Shown piece by piece: positions 13,544 through 19,342 of a DNA stretch of 19,342 nt. Below the pieces are notes generated by a model, which saw only the letters and a program-made list of their open reading frames with translations, searched no databases and was not told the origin of the DNA. The stretch covers positions 1 to 19,342 of the forward strand of contig JBFWOF010000080.1 of the NCBI GenBank assembly GCA_050250665.1, read 5' to 3'. This DNA is from JADKFD01 sp050250665 (lineage in GTDB: Bacteria; Pseudomonadota; Gammaproteobacteria; Xanthomonadales; SZUA-5). A program made the position numbers and the translations under genes. Position 1 is the first letter of the stretch; every line of letters starts with the position of its first letter.

Positions 13544-15280
13544 GTGAACGAATCCCCAGAATCCGAATCGCTGTCGCCGCTGGCGCAGCTGTTCACCCCG
13601 GCCGAGGCCGACGCCCTGTCCGAACTGATGCTGTCCTTTGACGGCGGCATGCTCGATTTTGGTGAGCTGGACGGTTTTCTCAGCGCGCTGGCGGTGGCCC
13701 CGCAGCCGCAGACCATCGAGCGCTGGTGGACAGCGCTGGTCGGGCCGGAACCGGAGTGGGAAGCCGAGGACGAGCCGGCCCGGGCGCGGGCGCTGATCGA
13801 GCGTTACTACGCCATGGTGCAGGCGCGGGTAGCCGCCTCGCCTTTCGATCTCGGGCCGGAGTCCATGCCTCCGCTGTGGAGCATGACCGACGCGGAAGAG
13901 GGCGAGTACGACGACGATGAACTCGACTTCGATGACAACGATCTGGACGACAGCGATCTCGATGACCTCGACAGCGATGAAACCGACGTCGCCGACGAGG
14001 ATGATGACGAGGCGCTGGCCGATCTCGAAAGCGTGCGTGCGCAGTTGCGCGCCGCGATTGAGACCGAGCCTGATCTGGACGAGTCCATCGAAGCCGACGA
14101 TGCCGACTTTGATGACGACGAATTCGACGACGATCAGTTCGATGAACTGGCCGAGGAAGATCCTGAATTTCTTGACGACGACATGGACGTCAGTTTCGCT
14201 GTCGGCGAAACCTGGCTCAGCGGCTTTCGCTATGCACTGTCGCTGCAGGCCGACGACTGGCGCAAGGTGATCGAAGCCGAGCCGCCGCTGGCCAGCTGGC
14301 TGGACGCCCTGTGGCGGGCGGCCGACAGCGTGCAGGGCGAAGGCGGTTCGATCGGCGTGCTGCCGGCCATGGCACCCGAAGCAGCAGCGCCGGAAGACGC
14401 GGGATTTCTGGCCCTGGAAGCGGCGCTCCGCCAGAGCAGTGAGCGTCAGGAAGCGCTGCGGCTGGACGAGGATCAGTTGCTGAACCTGTTGCCCCTGATC
14501 CTCCATCAGCTCTGGCGGCGTCATCGCGACGGCGCCGAATCGGTGTCGGATGCCTTGCAGGAGGACACCCAACTGGCGCTGCTCAACAGCGAATACCAGT
14601 TGCGTGACGAGCTCGAAGAACTGCTCAAGGTCCATGCCGTGCCCGCAGGCGGCATGACCCTGGAGCAACTCGATGGCATGTGGACGGCGCAGCGCGCCGC
14701 CGGCCTCGAAGTGTCCCCCTTCGATCATCTGGAACGCATTTGCGGCAAGGACAAGGTCTGGGATTCGGCCGACGAGGCCAGCGAACTCATGCAGGCCCTG
14801 CTGGCCTACTGGCAGCAGATCGGCGAGCGCCTGCAGCGCGAGCCGAATCCAGACTATCCGGGTTGTTTCCCGCATATCGAGATGCCCGCCGAATTCGACG
14901 AGGCGCATCCGCCGAAAACCGCCATCGGGCGGGATTTCGCGCTGAGCTTTCTGGCCGCCATCGAGGACTTCCCGCGTTCCGCCAAATTGTTGCTGATGGA
15001 CCCGGAAGCCAAGCACTGGCTGGCGCCCTTCGAGGCAATCGCCGAAGGCAAGAGTCTGGAGAAACGGGGCGCCCGACTGGATTTCGAGGAGCGCATGGGG
15101 CTGATCGCCGAGCTGCCCGAGTGCATCGCCGGCCTCGGCAGCTTCTGGAACGCTGCCGGTGGTGTCCGACCGCAGCCCCCAGCAAGGGCCGAATCGCTGC
15201 CTGGACGCAACGACCCCTGTCCCTGCGGCAGCGGCAAGAAATACAAGAAATGCCACGGGGCGCCGGAGCGGCTGAACTGA
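13544..15280 (+). CDS. UPF0149/YecA-like protein with acidic insertion and SEC-C zinc motif
   Basis: A 578-aa protein from a GTG at 13544. Residues about 20-92 (GGMLDFGELDGFLSALAVAP, then ERWWTALVG) form the first half of a UPF0149/YecA-type helical domain. Residues 116-215 are an extraordinary Asp/Glu-rich insertion split by one helix (about 157-175). The domain resumes with DVSFAVGETWLSGFRYALSL. A C-terminal helical region (LEQLDGMWTAQRAAGLEV onward) may be a second, diverged unit. The last 25 residues are a SEC-C zinc motif, NDPCPCGSGKKYKKCHG (Cys559, Cys561, Cys570, His571), as in SecA and YecA, where it binds zinc and contacts ribosomes or SecB. Function is unknown; co-transcription with gshA (31-bp gap) is likely. 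Related plain YecA proteins are about 200 aa, so this one is much enlarged. Confidence 0.85.
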   Translation: MNESPESESLSPLAQLFTPAEADALSELMLSFDGGMLDFGELDGFLSALAVAPQPQTIERWWTALVGPEPEWEAEDEPARARALIERYYAMVQARVAASPFDLGPESMPPLWSMTDAEEGEYDDDELDFDDNDLDDSDLDDLDSDETDVADEDDDEALADLESVRAQLRAAIETEPDLDESIEADDADFDDDEFDDDQFDELAEEDPEFLDDDMDVSFAVGETWLSGFRYALSLQADDWRKVIEAEPPLASWLDALWRAADSVQGEGGSIGVLPAMAPEAAAPEDAGFLALEAALRQSSERQEALRLDEDQLLNLLPLILHQLWRRHRDGAESVSDALQEDTQLALLNSEYQLRDELEELLKVHAVPAGGMTLEQLDGMWTAQRAAGLEVSPFDHLERICGKDKVWDSADEASELMQALLAYWQQIGERLQREPNPDYPGCFPHIEMPAEFDEAHPPKTAIGRDFALSFLAAIEDFPRSAKLLLMDPEAKHWLAPFEAIAEGKSLEKRGARLDFEERMGLIAELPECIAGLGSFWNAAGGVRPQPPARAESLPGRNDPCPCGSGKKYKKCHGAPERLN

Positions 15281-15282
15281 AC

Positions 15283-15310
15283 GGGCGGCCGAAGCTATGG
15301 CCGGCCTTTT
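15283..15310 (+). terminator. probable intrinsic terminator
   Basis: GGGCGGCC (15283-15290) can pair with GGCCGGCC (15299-15306) with one bulge around an 8-base loop, followed at once by TTTTC. It starts two bases after the stop of the UPF0149/SEC-C gene, a fitting end for a gshA operon. Confidence 0.5.
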
Positions 15311-15325
15311 CGGGCAAGGGCGAAC

Positions 15326-15624
15326 TCACGCGGAGACGCGGAGGGCGCGGAGAAGAGCAGGCGCGCGGGCCTGGATGTGTGAGCGTCCTGGGCCCCTGGC
15401 GGTGCGCGTATTCGCGCATCAAACAGAGGGGGCAGGGGCCCAAGCTCGCTGCAAAGTCGGATCGTGCGGCGGGGTCGGTCCCTTGCCCCCTGCCCCTATC
15501 ATGTGATCCTGAAATCAATGATTTACGATATGTTCGGTGAGCGGTCCTTTCTAGACTTGGCGTCAGCGCCCTTCGTGCACGATCGACTCCGGATTTGCTC
15601 CGCGCCCTCCGCGTCTCCGCGTGA
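15326..15624. repeat. 299-bp element with perfect 27-bp inverted repeats
   Basis: TCACGCGGAGACGCGGAGGG plus GCGCGGAG at 15326-15352 is repeated perfectly in inverse at 15598-15624. Between them are a second, imperfect inverted pair (GGGGGCAGGGG near 15428 and CCCCCTGCCCC near 15486) and a 21-bp motif at 15512-15532 (AAATCAATGATTTACG...) shared with 4119-4139. There is no coding sequence and no obvious target-site duplication. The arms belong to the same ACGCGGAGA-type family as those in the 18490-19342 array. It fills the gap between the UPF0149 gene and the phosphatase. Confidence 0.8.
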
Positions 15625-15658
15625 ACCGACCTGCGGTCCGCGGCGCAGGGTCGTCCTC

Positions 15659-15663
15659 AGGAG
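15659..15663 (+). promoter_or_regulatory. ribosome binding site of the phosphatase gene
   Basis: AGGAG lies 9 bases before the ATG at 15673 and supports that start. It is only 35 bases past the right arm of the inverted-repeat element. Confidence 0.6.
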
Positions 15664-15672
15664 CCCTGCCGC

Positions 15673-16371
15673 ATGACCGAACTGCTGGTGGTCCGCCATG
15701 GCCAGGCGGGGCCGACACCCGAGAACTACGACCAGCTCTCGCCGCTGGGGCGCACCCAGGCCGAGCGCCTGGGCCGCTGGCTGCTGGATCACGGCCGCCA
15801 GTTCTCGACGCTGGTGGTCGGGCGCATGCGCCGCCAGGGTGAAACCCTGGATGCCATTCGGGCGGTCTACACGAGCGCTGGAATCGCCTTGCCGGAGACG
15901 GTCACGCTGACCGGGCTGGATGAGTACCGTTTTGCCGACATGTTGCGGGCTTTCGCTGCGCTGGAACCCGAGCATCCGGATCTGCAGCGTGCCCGCCAGA
16001 ATCCCGGCGACCGTCGTTTCTGGATAGGCCTGCTGCGGACCACCCTGGCGGCCTGGTCGGCCGGGCGCTTGCCCGGCGCGCCCGAGACCTACGCCGAGTT
16101 CCAGGCCCGCGCGCGCGCGGCCCTGGCGGAGATTGAACAGCGTCTGCCCGCCGGACCCGTGCTCGCGGTCAGCTCGGGTGGGGTCATGAGCCAGCTGGCG
16201 CAGCAGGTGCTCGGCTTCGATGACGGCACCGCCATCGACATCAATCTGCAGCTGATGAACACCTCGGTGTGCGAATACCGGCTGACCCGATCCGGGCTCA
16301 AGCTGGCCAGTCTCAACACCTTGCCGCACTTGAGCGCCGTCGCCGATCGGGCGCTGCTGACGCTGGTCTAG
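15673..16371 (+). CDS. histidine phosphatase superfamily protein with atypical second motif
   Basis: A 232-aa phosphoglycerate-mutase-like protein. The phosphorylated-histidine motif VRHGQA is at residues 7-12 (His9), followed by LSPLGRTQAERLG (23-35). Arginines at 51-54 and the LDEYRFADM segment (82-90) correspond to the usual phosphate pocket and acidic catalytic region. The second catalytic histidine, normally in an SHGG motif, is replaced: residues 165-170 read AVSSGG. I recall related proteobacterial proteins with TSGG at this place, so it may be a subfamily trait rather than damage. Substrate unknown. AGGAG 9 bases upstream supports the ATG. It stands alone between two repeat or intergenic segments, upstream of the S9 peptidase gene on the same strand (161 bp to its preferred start). 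Confidence 0.85.
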   Translation: MTELLVVRHGQAGPTPENYDQLSPLGRTQAERLGRWLLDHGRQFSTLVVGRMRRQGETLDAIRAVYTSAGIALPETVTLTGLDEYRFADMLRAFAALEPEHPDLQRARQNPGDRRFWIGLLRTTLAAWSAGRLPGAPETYAEFQARARAALAEIEQRLPAGPVLAVSSGGVMSQLAQQVLGFDDGTAIDINLQLMNTSVCEYRLTRSGLKLASLNTLPHLSAVADRALLTLV

Positions 16372-16520
16372 CCAAGAGCCCATCTTCGCCGCAGGCGGAG
16401 GGTGCCGCGCAGCGGCTCCCCGGCGCCTCGTGATGGCCTCTGCGCCTGCGCCCATGCCATCTGTCACATGCGCCAACTCAGGCACAGCCCGCAGTCTTCG
16501 GCCACTCAGAATCCCAGTTC

Positions 16521-16524
16521 AGGA
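16521..16524 (+). promoter_or_regulatory. ribosome binding site deciding the S9 peptidase start
   Basis: AGGA at 16521-16524 overlaps the first ATG (16524) and so cannot serve it, but lies 8 bases before the second in-frame ATG at 16533. This favours translation from 16533, giving a signal peptide that begins MTPALRTALL. Confidence 0.55.
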
Positions 16525-16532
16525 TGAATCCA

Positions 16533-18473
16533 ATGACCCCCGCGCTCAGAACCGCCTTGTTGCCCTTGCTGCTCGTCAGTGTCCTCGGCGCCTGCTCGAA
16601 GCCGCCCGAACAGACCGTGAGTACGGCGCCGGCGGCGCCGCCGGCCGAGCCCGCACGTCAGATCAAGCAATACGATATCGATACCCTGCTCTCCAGCCTG
16701 CGTCTGCAGGGCGCCGATTTCTCGCCGGATGCCAGCAAGGTGCTGTTCTCGTCCAATGTCAGCGGCGTCATCAATCTCTACGAGGTGCCGGCTGCGGGTG
16801 GTGAGCCGACAGCGGTGACCCAGTCGACCACCGATTCGAACTACTCGATCGGCTACTTCCCCAACGATGCGCGCATCCTCTACACCGCCGATCAGGGTGG
16901 CAACGAGCTCAATCACGTCTATGTCCGCGAGCTCGATGGCAGCGTCAAGGATCTGACCCCGGGCGAGAAGTTCAAGGCCCAGTTTGCCGGATTCGCCGAC
17001 GACGAGCAGAGCTTCTTCATCGCCACCAATGAGCGCGATGAGCGCTATTTCGATCTTTACGAATACGCGGTCGATGGCTACGCCCGCAGCTTGCTGTTCA
17101 AGAATGACAGCGGCTTCTTCCCCGGCAACATCAGCCGCGACAAGAAGCGGATCACGCTGATCAAGGCCAACACCACCAGCGATTCCGACATCTATCTGCA
17201 TGATCTGACCAGCGGCAAGATGCGCAATCTCACCGAGCACGAGGGCATCGAGCAGAACGATTCGATTGCCTTTACGCCGGACGGTCAGCTGCTGATCGGC
17301 AGCAACCGCGATGGCGAATTCAGCCGTTTGCTGCGCCTGGACCTGGAAAGCGGCGAGCGCACGGTGGTGTTCGAGACCAACTGGGATGTTGCCGGCGCCG
17401 AGTATTCGCCGGATGACCGCTTCCTGCTGGTCTACGTCAACGCCGATGCCCGCACCGAGCTCAAGCTGCTGGATGCGCAGACCTACGCCGAGCAGCCACT
17501 GCCCAAGGTGCCGGCCGGCGATATCACCGGCGTCAGCTTCTCGCGTGATGCCAGCAAGCTCGCCTTCTACGTGGCCTCCAGCCGTTATCCCTCCTCGCTG
17601 TGGACCGCTGATCTGGGCGGCGAGGCCCGTCAGCTGGTCTCGGCGCTGAACCCTGCGGTCAATGTCGAAGATCTGGTCGAAGGCGAAGTCGTGCGTTTTG
17701 ACAGCTACGATGGCCTGGAAATCCCGGGAATCCTCTATCTGCCGCACGGCGCGAGTGCCGCTGCCAAGGTGCCGGCGCTGGTCTGGGTGCATGGTGGTCC
17801 GGGTGGCCAGTCGCGGCTGAACTACTCGCCGCTGGTGCAGTATCTGGTCAACCACGGCTATGCCGTCTACGCGATCAACAATCGCGGCAGCTCCGGCTAC
17901 GGCAAGAGCTTCTATGCCGCCGATGACCGCCGTCATGGCGAAGCCGATCTTGATGACGTGGTCGAGAGCAAGAAGATGCTGATCGGCACCGGCAAGATCG
18001 ACGCCAGCCGCATCGGCATCATCGGCGGCAGCTATGGCGGTTACATGACCCTGGCTGCGCTGAGCTTCCGCCCCGACGCCTTCGCCGTCGGCGTCGACAT
18101 CTTTGGCGTGGCCAACTGGTTGCGCACGCTGGAGAGCATCCCGGCCTGGTGGGAAGCCCAGCGCGCGGCCCTGTACGCCGAACTCGGCGATCCGGTTGCC
18201 GACAAGGAGCGCCTGACCCGCATCAGCCCGCTGTTCCACGCCAGCAACATCAACAAGCCACTGATGGTGCTGCAGGGCGCCAACGACCCGCGCGTGCTGA
18301 AAGTGGAATCCGACGAAATCGTCGCCGCGGTCAAGGCCAACAACGTGCCCGTGGAGTATGTGGTCTTCCCCGACGAAGGCCACGGCTTCCGCAAGCGCGA
18401 GAACGAGAAGACCGGCTACGAAGCCATCCTCAAGTTCCTGGACACGCACCTGAAGGCCAAGGCCTCACCCTGA
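16533..18473 (+). CDS. S9 family prolyl oligopeptidase, lipoprotein
   Basis: A serine peptidase of the prolyl-oligopeptidase/acylaminoacyl-peptidase group, 646 aa from the preferred ATG. Residues 1-20 are a lipoprotein signal with lipobox LGAC and Ser at +2, predicting outer-membrane attachment facing the periplasm. Residues about 45-375 form a beta-propeller with WD40-like TolB-type repeats (DFSPDASKVLF, AFTPDGQLLIG, EYSPDDRFLLV, SFSRDASKLAF) that gates access for short peptides. The catalytic alpha/beta-hydrolase domain follows: VWVHGGPGGQS (oxyanion region), NNRGSSGYGK, nucleophile Ser500 in GGSYGGYM, Asp585 in QGANDPRV and His617 in DEGHGF. The triad is complete. An upstream ATG at 16524 adds only three residues. 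Probable role: peptide turnover in the periplasm. The 3' end runs into GTAG-type repeats 16 bp after the stop. Confidence 0.93.
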   Translation: MTPALRTALLPLLLVSVLGACSKPPEQTVSTAPAAPPAEPARQIKQYDIDTLLSSLRLQGADFSPDASKVLFSSNVSGVINLYEVPAAGGEPTAVTQSTTDSNYSIGYFPNDARILYTADQGGNELNHVYVRELDGSVKDLTPGEKFKAQFAGFADDEQSFFIATNERDERYFDLYEYAVDGYARSLLFKNDSGFFPGNISRDKKRITLIKANTTSDSDIYLHDLTSGKMRNLTEHEGIEQNDSIAFTPDGQLLIGSNRDGEFSRLLRLDLESGERTVVFETNWDVAGAEYSPDDRFLLVYVNADARTELKLLDAQTYAEQPLPKVPAGDITGVSFSRDASKLAFYVASSRYPSSLWTADLGGEARQLVSALNPAVNVEDLVEGEVVRFDSYDGLEIPGILYLPHGASAAAKVPALVWVHGGPGGQSRLNYSPLVQYLVNHGYAVYAINNRGSSGYGKSFYAADDRRHGEADLDDVVESKKMLIGTGKIDASRIGIIGGSYGGYMTLAALSFRPDAFAVGVDIFGVANWLRTLESIPAWWEAQRAALYAELGDPVADKERLTRISPLFHASNINKPLMVLQGANDPRVLKVESDEIVAAVKANNVPVEYVVFPDEGHGFRKRENEKTGYEAILKFLDTHLKAKASP

Positions 18474-18489
18474 GGCCGCGCCTGTCCCC

Positions 18490-18760
18490 GTAGGAGCGAC
18501 CTCGCGTCGCGACCGTTGAGTCGCGGCGCTATGGCGAAGACCGGAAACCGCGTCGGGCTGTATGCCAGAAGCGGAACGCAAAGAACGCAGAGATGCGCAG
18601 AGAACGCGGAGAGAAGCAGAGCGGTCTTCCATGAGCCTTTCTCCGCGTTCTCTGCGCCCCTCGGCGTTCTCCGCGTTGAGTTCCTTTCCCGCCAGTCAGC
18701 GCAAGGGCCTGCTGGTGGCGTATCCCGGCGCCTGCGGTCGCGACACAAGGTCGCTCCTAC
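18490..18760. repeat. symmetric compound repeat, unit 1
   Basis: Outer arms are GTAGGAGCGACC(TCGCGTCGCGACC) at 18490-18514 and its near-inverse at 18736-18760. Inner arms are AACGCAGAGATGCGCAGAG-type sequence near 18580-18625 and its inverse, TTTCTCCGCGTTCTCTGCGC with CGGCGTTCTCCGCGTT, near 18640-18690. The unit is thus two nested inverted repeats. With its 16-bp tail the period to the next copy is 287 bp. No gene is credible inside. Confidence 0.85.
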
Positions 18761-18776
18761 GAAGATACGGACGCCT

Positions 18777-18887
18777 GTAGGAGCGACCTCGCGTCGCGAC
18801 CGCTGTGTCGCGCCGCGGCGGCGAAGGCCGGAAACCGCGTCGGGCTGTATGCCAGAAGCGGAACGCAGAGATGCGCAGAGAACGCCC
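18777..18887. repeat. symmetric compound repeat, unit 2 (truncated, 111 bp)
   Basis: It starts with the same GTAGGAGCGACC arm and continues through CCGGAAACCGCGTCGGGCTG to the left inner arm, then stops at GAGAACGCC and is replaced by the start of unit 3. It lacks the right inner and outer arms. Its first part is nearly identical to that of unit 3 (shared GCTGTGTCGCGCCGCGGCGG), pointing to a local duplication. Confidence 0.8.
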
Positions 18888-19158
18888 GTAGGAGCGACCT
18901 CGCGTCGCGACCGCTGTGTCGCGCCGCGGCGGCGAAGATCGGAAACCGCGTCGGGCTGTTGGCCAGAAGCCGAACGCGGAGAACGCAGAGATGCGCAGAG
19001 AACGCGGAGAGAAGCGGAGCGAATCTGGAAACGCTTTTCTCTGCGTTCTCCGCGACCCTCGGCGTTCTCCGCGTTGAAGCTCTGGCCCGCCCGTCAGCGC
19101 AAGGGCCTGCTGGTGGCGTATCCCGGCGCCTGCGGTCGCGACGCAAGGTCGCTCCTAC
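18888..19158. repeat. symmetric compound repeat, unit 3
   Basis: A full-length copy: left outer arm from 18888, inner arms around GAGAACGCAGAGATGCGCAG and its inverse TTCTCTGCGTTCTCCGCG, right outer arm GGTCGCGACGCAAGGTCGCT at 19134-19158. The distance to the next unit start (19175) is 287 bp, as for unit 1. Confidence 0.85.
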
Positions 19159-19174
19159 GAAGAGACAGTCGCCT

Positions 19175-19342
19175 GTAGGAGCGACCTCGCGTCGCGACCG
19201 TCGAGTCGCGGCGCCATGGCGAAGACCGGAAACCGCGTCGGGCTGTATGCCAGAAGCGGAACGCAAAGAACGCAGAGATGCGCAGAGAACGCGGAGAGAA
19301 GCAGAGCGGTCTTCCATGAGCCTTTCTCCGCGTTCTCTGCGC
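19175..19342. repeat. symmetric compound repeat, unit 4 (cut by window edge)
   Basis: Matches the first 168 bp of unit 1 with about two differences (for example CGTCGAGTCGCGGCGCCATG against CGTTGAGTCGCGGCGCTATG), closer than its similarity to unit 3. The array evidently continues past the window. Confidence 0.85.

Noticed and set aside
11902..13716. Long minus-strand open frame opposite gshA
   Set aside because: Antisense shadow that also runs through translated tandem repeats.
13361..15256. Long minus-strand open frame opposite the UPF0149/SEC-C gene
   Set aside because: Antisense shadow; the plus frame ends in a clear SEC-C motif and has coherent domains.
16506..18449. Long minus-strand open frame (about 647 codons) opposite the S9 peptidase gene
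   Set aside because: It is the antisense shadow of a gene with complete family motifs and a signal peptide; its own translation matches no family I know.
18516..19178. Open frame of about 220 codons in the right-end repeats
   Set aside because: It is translated repeat DNA with internal repetition and no recognisable domain or ribosome binding site.

Overview
The window is GC-rich bacterial chromosome with short single-strand operons separated by unusually repeat-rich intergenic DNA. Gene content points to a gammaproteobacterium of the Xanthomonadales/Lysobacterales (inference): bioB divergent from comF, a glutamate-cysteine ligase of the plant/xanthomonad type followed at once by a UPF0149/SEC-C protein, ubiE, and an S9 peptidase lipoprotein. 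No rRNA, tRNA, integrase, transposase or CRISPR was recognised.

Left part (1-6090): a tandem GC-rich repeat of about 186 bp (175-546); a minus-strand biotin operon bioB-bioF; comF on the plus strand, divergent from bioB; a 516-bp repeat-filled gap; then, on the minus strand, a lipoprotein with a SAM-methyltransferase fold and ubiE. Middle part (6091-11790): an ABC ATPase of the nitrate/sulfonate/taurine class without visible partners and an Atg22-like MFS transporter, both minus; then a plus-strand cassette of lipoprotein, ECF sigma factor and one-TM protein that looks like a small envelope-sensing regulatory unit. This cassette runs convergently into, and overlaps, uppP; slyX lies behind uppP. 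Right part (11791-19342): gshA and a UPF0149/SEC-C protein with a very acidic insertion, a histidine phosphatase, an S9 prolyl-oligopeptidase lipoprotein, and finally about 850 bp of large symmetric repeats running to the window edge.

The most distinctive feature is the extragenic repeats. One composite element occurs four times: one to four palindromes of the GTCCAGAC-NN-GTCTGGAC type, a spacer of about 26-31 bp, then a C-rich tandem tract of 7- or 8-base units. In three of four cases the tract lies directly upstream of a start codon in the same orientation (comF, the MFS gene, gshA). Other families are GTAG-initiated REP-like hairpins, the 186-bp GC-rich family with dispersed and inverted partial copies, a 299-bp element bounded by perfect 27-bp inverted repeats, and 287-bp bilaterally symmetric units at the right end. 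No RAYT or other transposase is in the window to explain them.

Identifications rest on reading the translated sequences against remembered family motifs; no search was run. Several starts are GTG or TTG and are uncertain.
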